Part shown: piece after piece, positions 63,716 through 64,000 of the stretch
How the letters are laid out: each line of letters opens with the position of its first letter
How positions within the stretch are numbered: position 1 is the stretch's first letter
Source of the DNA: Megalobrama amblycephala
Taxonomy: Eukaryota > Chordata > Actinopteri > Cypriniformes > Xenocyprididae
Assembly: GCF_018812025.1 (NCBI RefSeq)
Contig: NC_063050.1
Coordinates: 13,309,037 to 13,373,036 of the forward strand
Length of the DNA: 64,000 nucleotides
Direction of reading: 5' to 3'
Made by a program: the position numbers and the translations under genes
The notes under the pieces: model-generated
Seen by the model: the letters and a program-made list of their open reading frames with translations, nothing else
Databases searched by the model: none
Told to the model about the DNA's origin: nothing

Positions 63716-64000
63716 TGTAGTGTTTGAGAACAGCAGTTCAACCTGACCGAAGTGAAGATTTGTGCTAAATAAGACATTACATTGTAGTTTGTTACTGTTT
63801 TTCGATTAAACTCTATTGCACACCTTCACAACACTTGAATATCAGTCAAATGTCACATGATTTTAGGATAATTCTGCACCTTTTTTAAAGCTTGAAGAAG
63901 GAGTCAGCTGTCATTATATGAACAAGAGCGATCAGAGCATTTTATAAAATATCTCCTTTTGTGTTCCAACAAATAAAGAAGGTCATTCATCAGATTCAGT
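63716..64000 (-). other. Intron block homologous to DNA 3' of the gene-1 V exon, right part
   Basis: Matches 23,683-23,952 (AACAGCAGTTC.CCCTGACCGAAG … CCAACAAATAAAGAAGGT … AGATTCAGT). In gene 1 the V exon begins only about 70 bp further right, so a V exon is expected just beyond 64,000. Confidence 0.8.

Noticed and set aside
1..64000. tRNA genes or a host rRNA cluster
   Set aside because: No cloverleaf with A and B boxes was recognised by eye; a covariance-model scan would be needed to exclude short ones.

Overview
The window is teleost fish DNA, most likely from a cyprinid. It carries intron-containing fish-type CD22-like immunoglobulin receptor genes, a tandem pair of two-domain C-type lectin genes, and a transposon load typical of carps and danios: DIRS/Ngaro tyrosine-recombinase retrotransposons, a 5S-rRNA-derived SINE3, L2/CR1-like LINEs, a Tc1 element, Kolobok-, hAT-, Harbinger- and piggyBac-like repeats, and short-LTR Gypsy elements. 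No bacterial-style operons, CRISPR arrays or tRNA genes were seen. All calls rest on reading the sequence by eye; family names follow motifs, terminal repeats and target-site duplications (TSDs).

Layout: 1-1,320, LINE tail, pentanucleotide repeat and one arm of a long inverted-repeat element. 1,422-6,777, a broken DIRS element on the minus strand. 6,944-16,250 and 36,459-46,925 are two copies of one tandem segmental duplication, each with a plus-strand C-type lectin, a Gypsy element ending in a 108-bp LTR, and the 3' half of a minus-strand CD22-like gene. The first lectin is broken, the second intact. The first CD22-like gene has eight coding-part exons from 24,604 to 14,547 that join in phase into a 415-residue receptor: signal peptide, three Ig domains, membrane helix and a tail with four tyrosine motifs. 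A likely 5' exon and promoter lie near 34,552-34,880, so intron 1 would be about 10 kb, nearly all of it one nested transposon pile (24,832-34,466). Intron 2 (16,232-24,022) is also filled with elements. A degraded Ig gene sits at 35,207-36,066.

The second CD22-like gene has exons from 45,414 to 49,985 in the order Ig(C2)-V-Ig(C2)-Ig(C2)-membrane-tail when read 5' to 3'. The sequence at 59,358-59,519 plus 63,716-64,000 matches the DNA just 3' of the V exon of the first gene. A further V exon should therefore lie immediately beyond the right edge, making the second gene a larger receptor with a duplicated V-C2 unit. Its intron from 49,986 rightwards holds a TIR element with a piggyBac-like insert, THAP-like coding remnants, a second DIRS element with an intact recombinase frame, and a second Ngaro-like element.

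The host genes form an immune cluster: secreted lectins on the plus strand and ITIM-type inhibitory receptors on the minus strand, duplicated together. The points of most interest are a GC-AG splice donor that would decide whether the receptor keeps its ITIM tail, a membrane helix encoded by an ATC microsatellite, loss of canonical cysteines in V domains, and a transposon nest whose insertion order can be read from TSDs.
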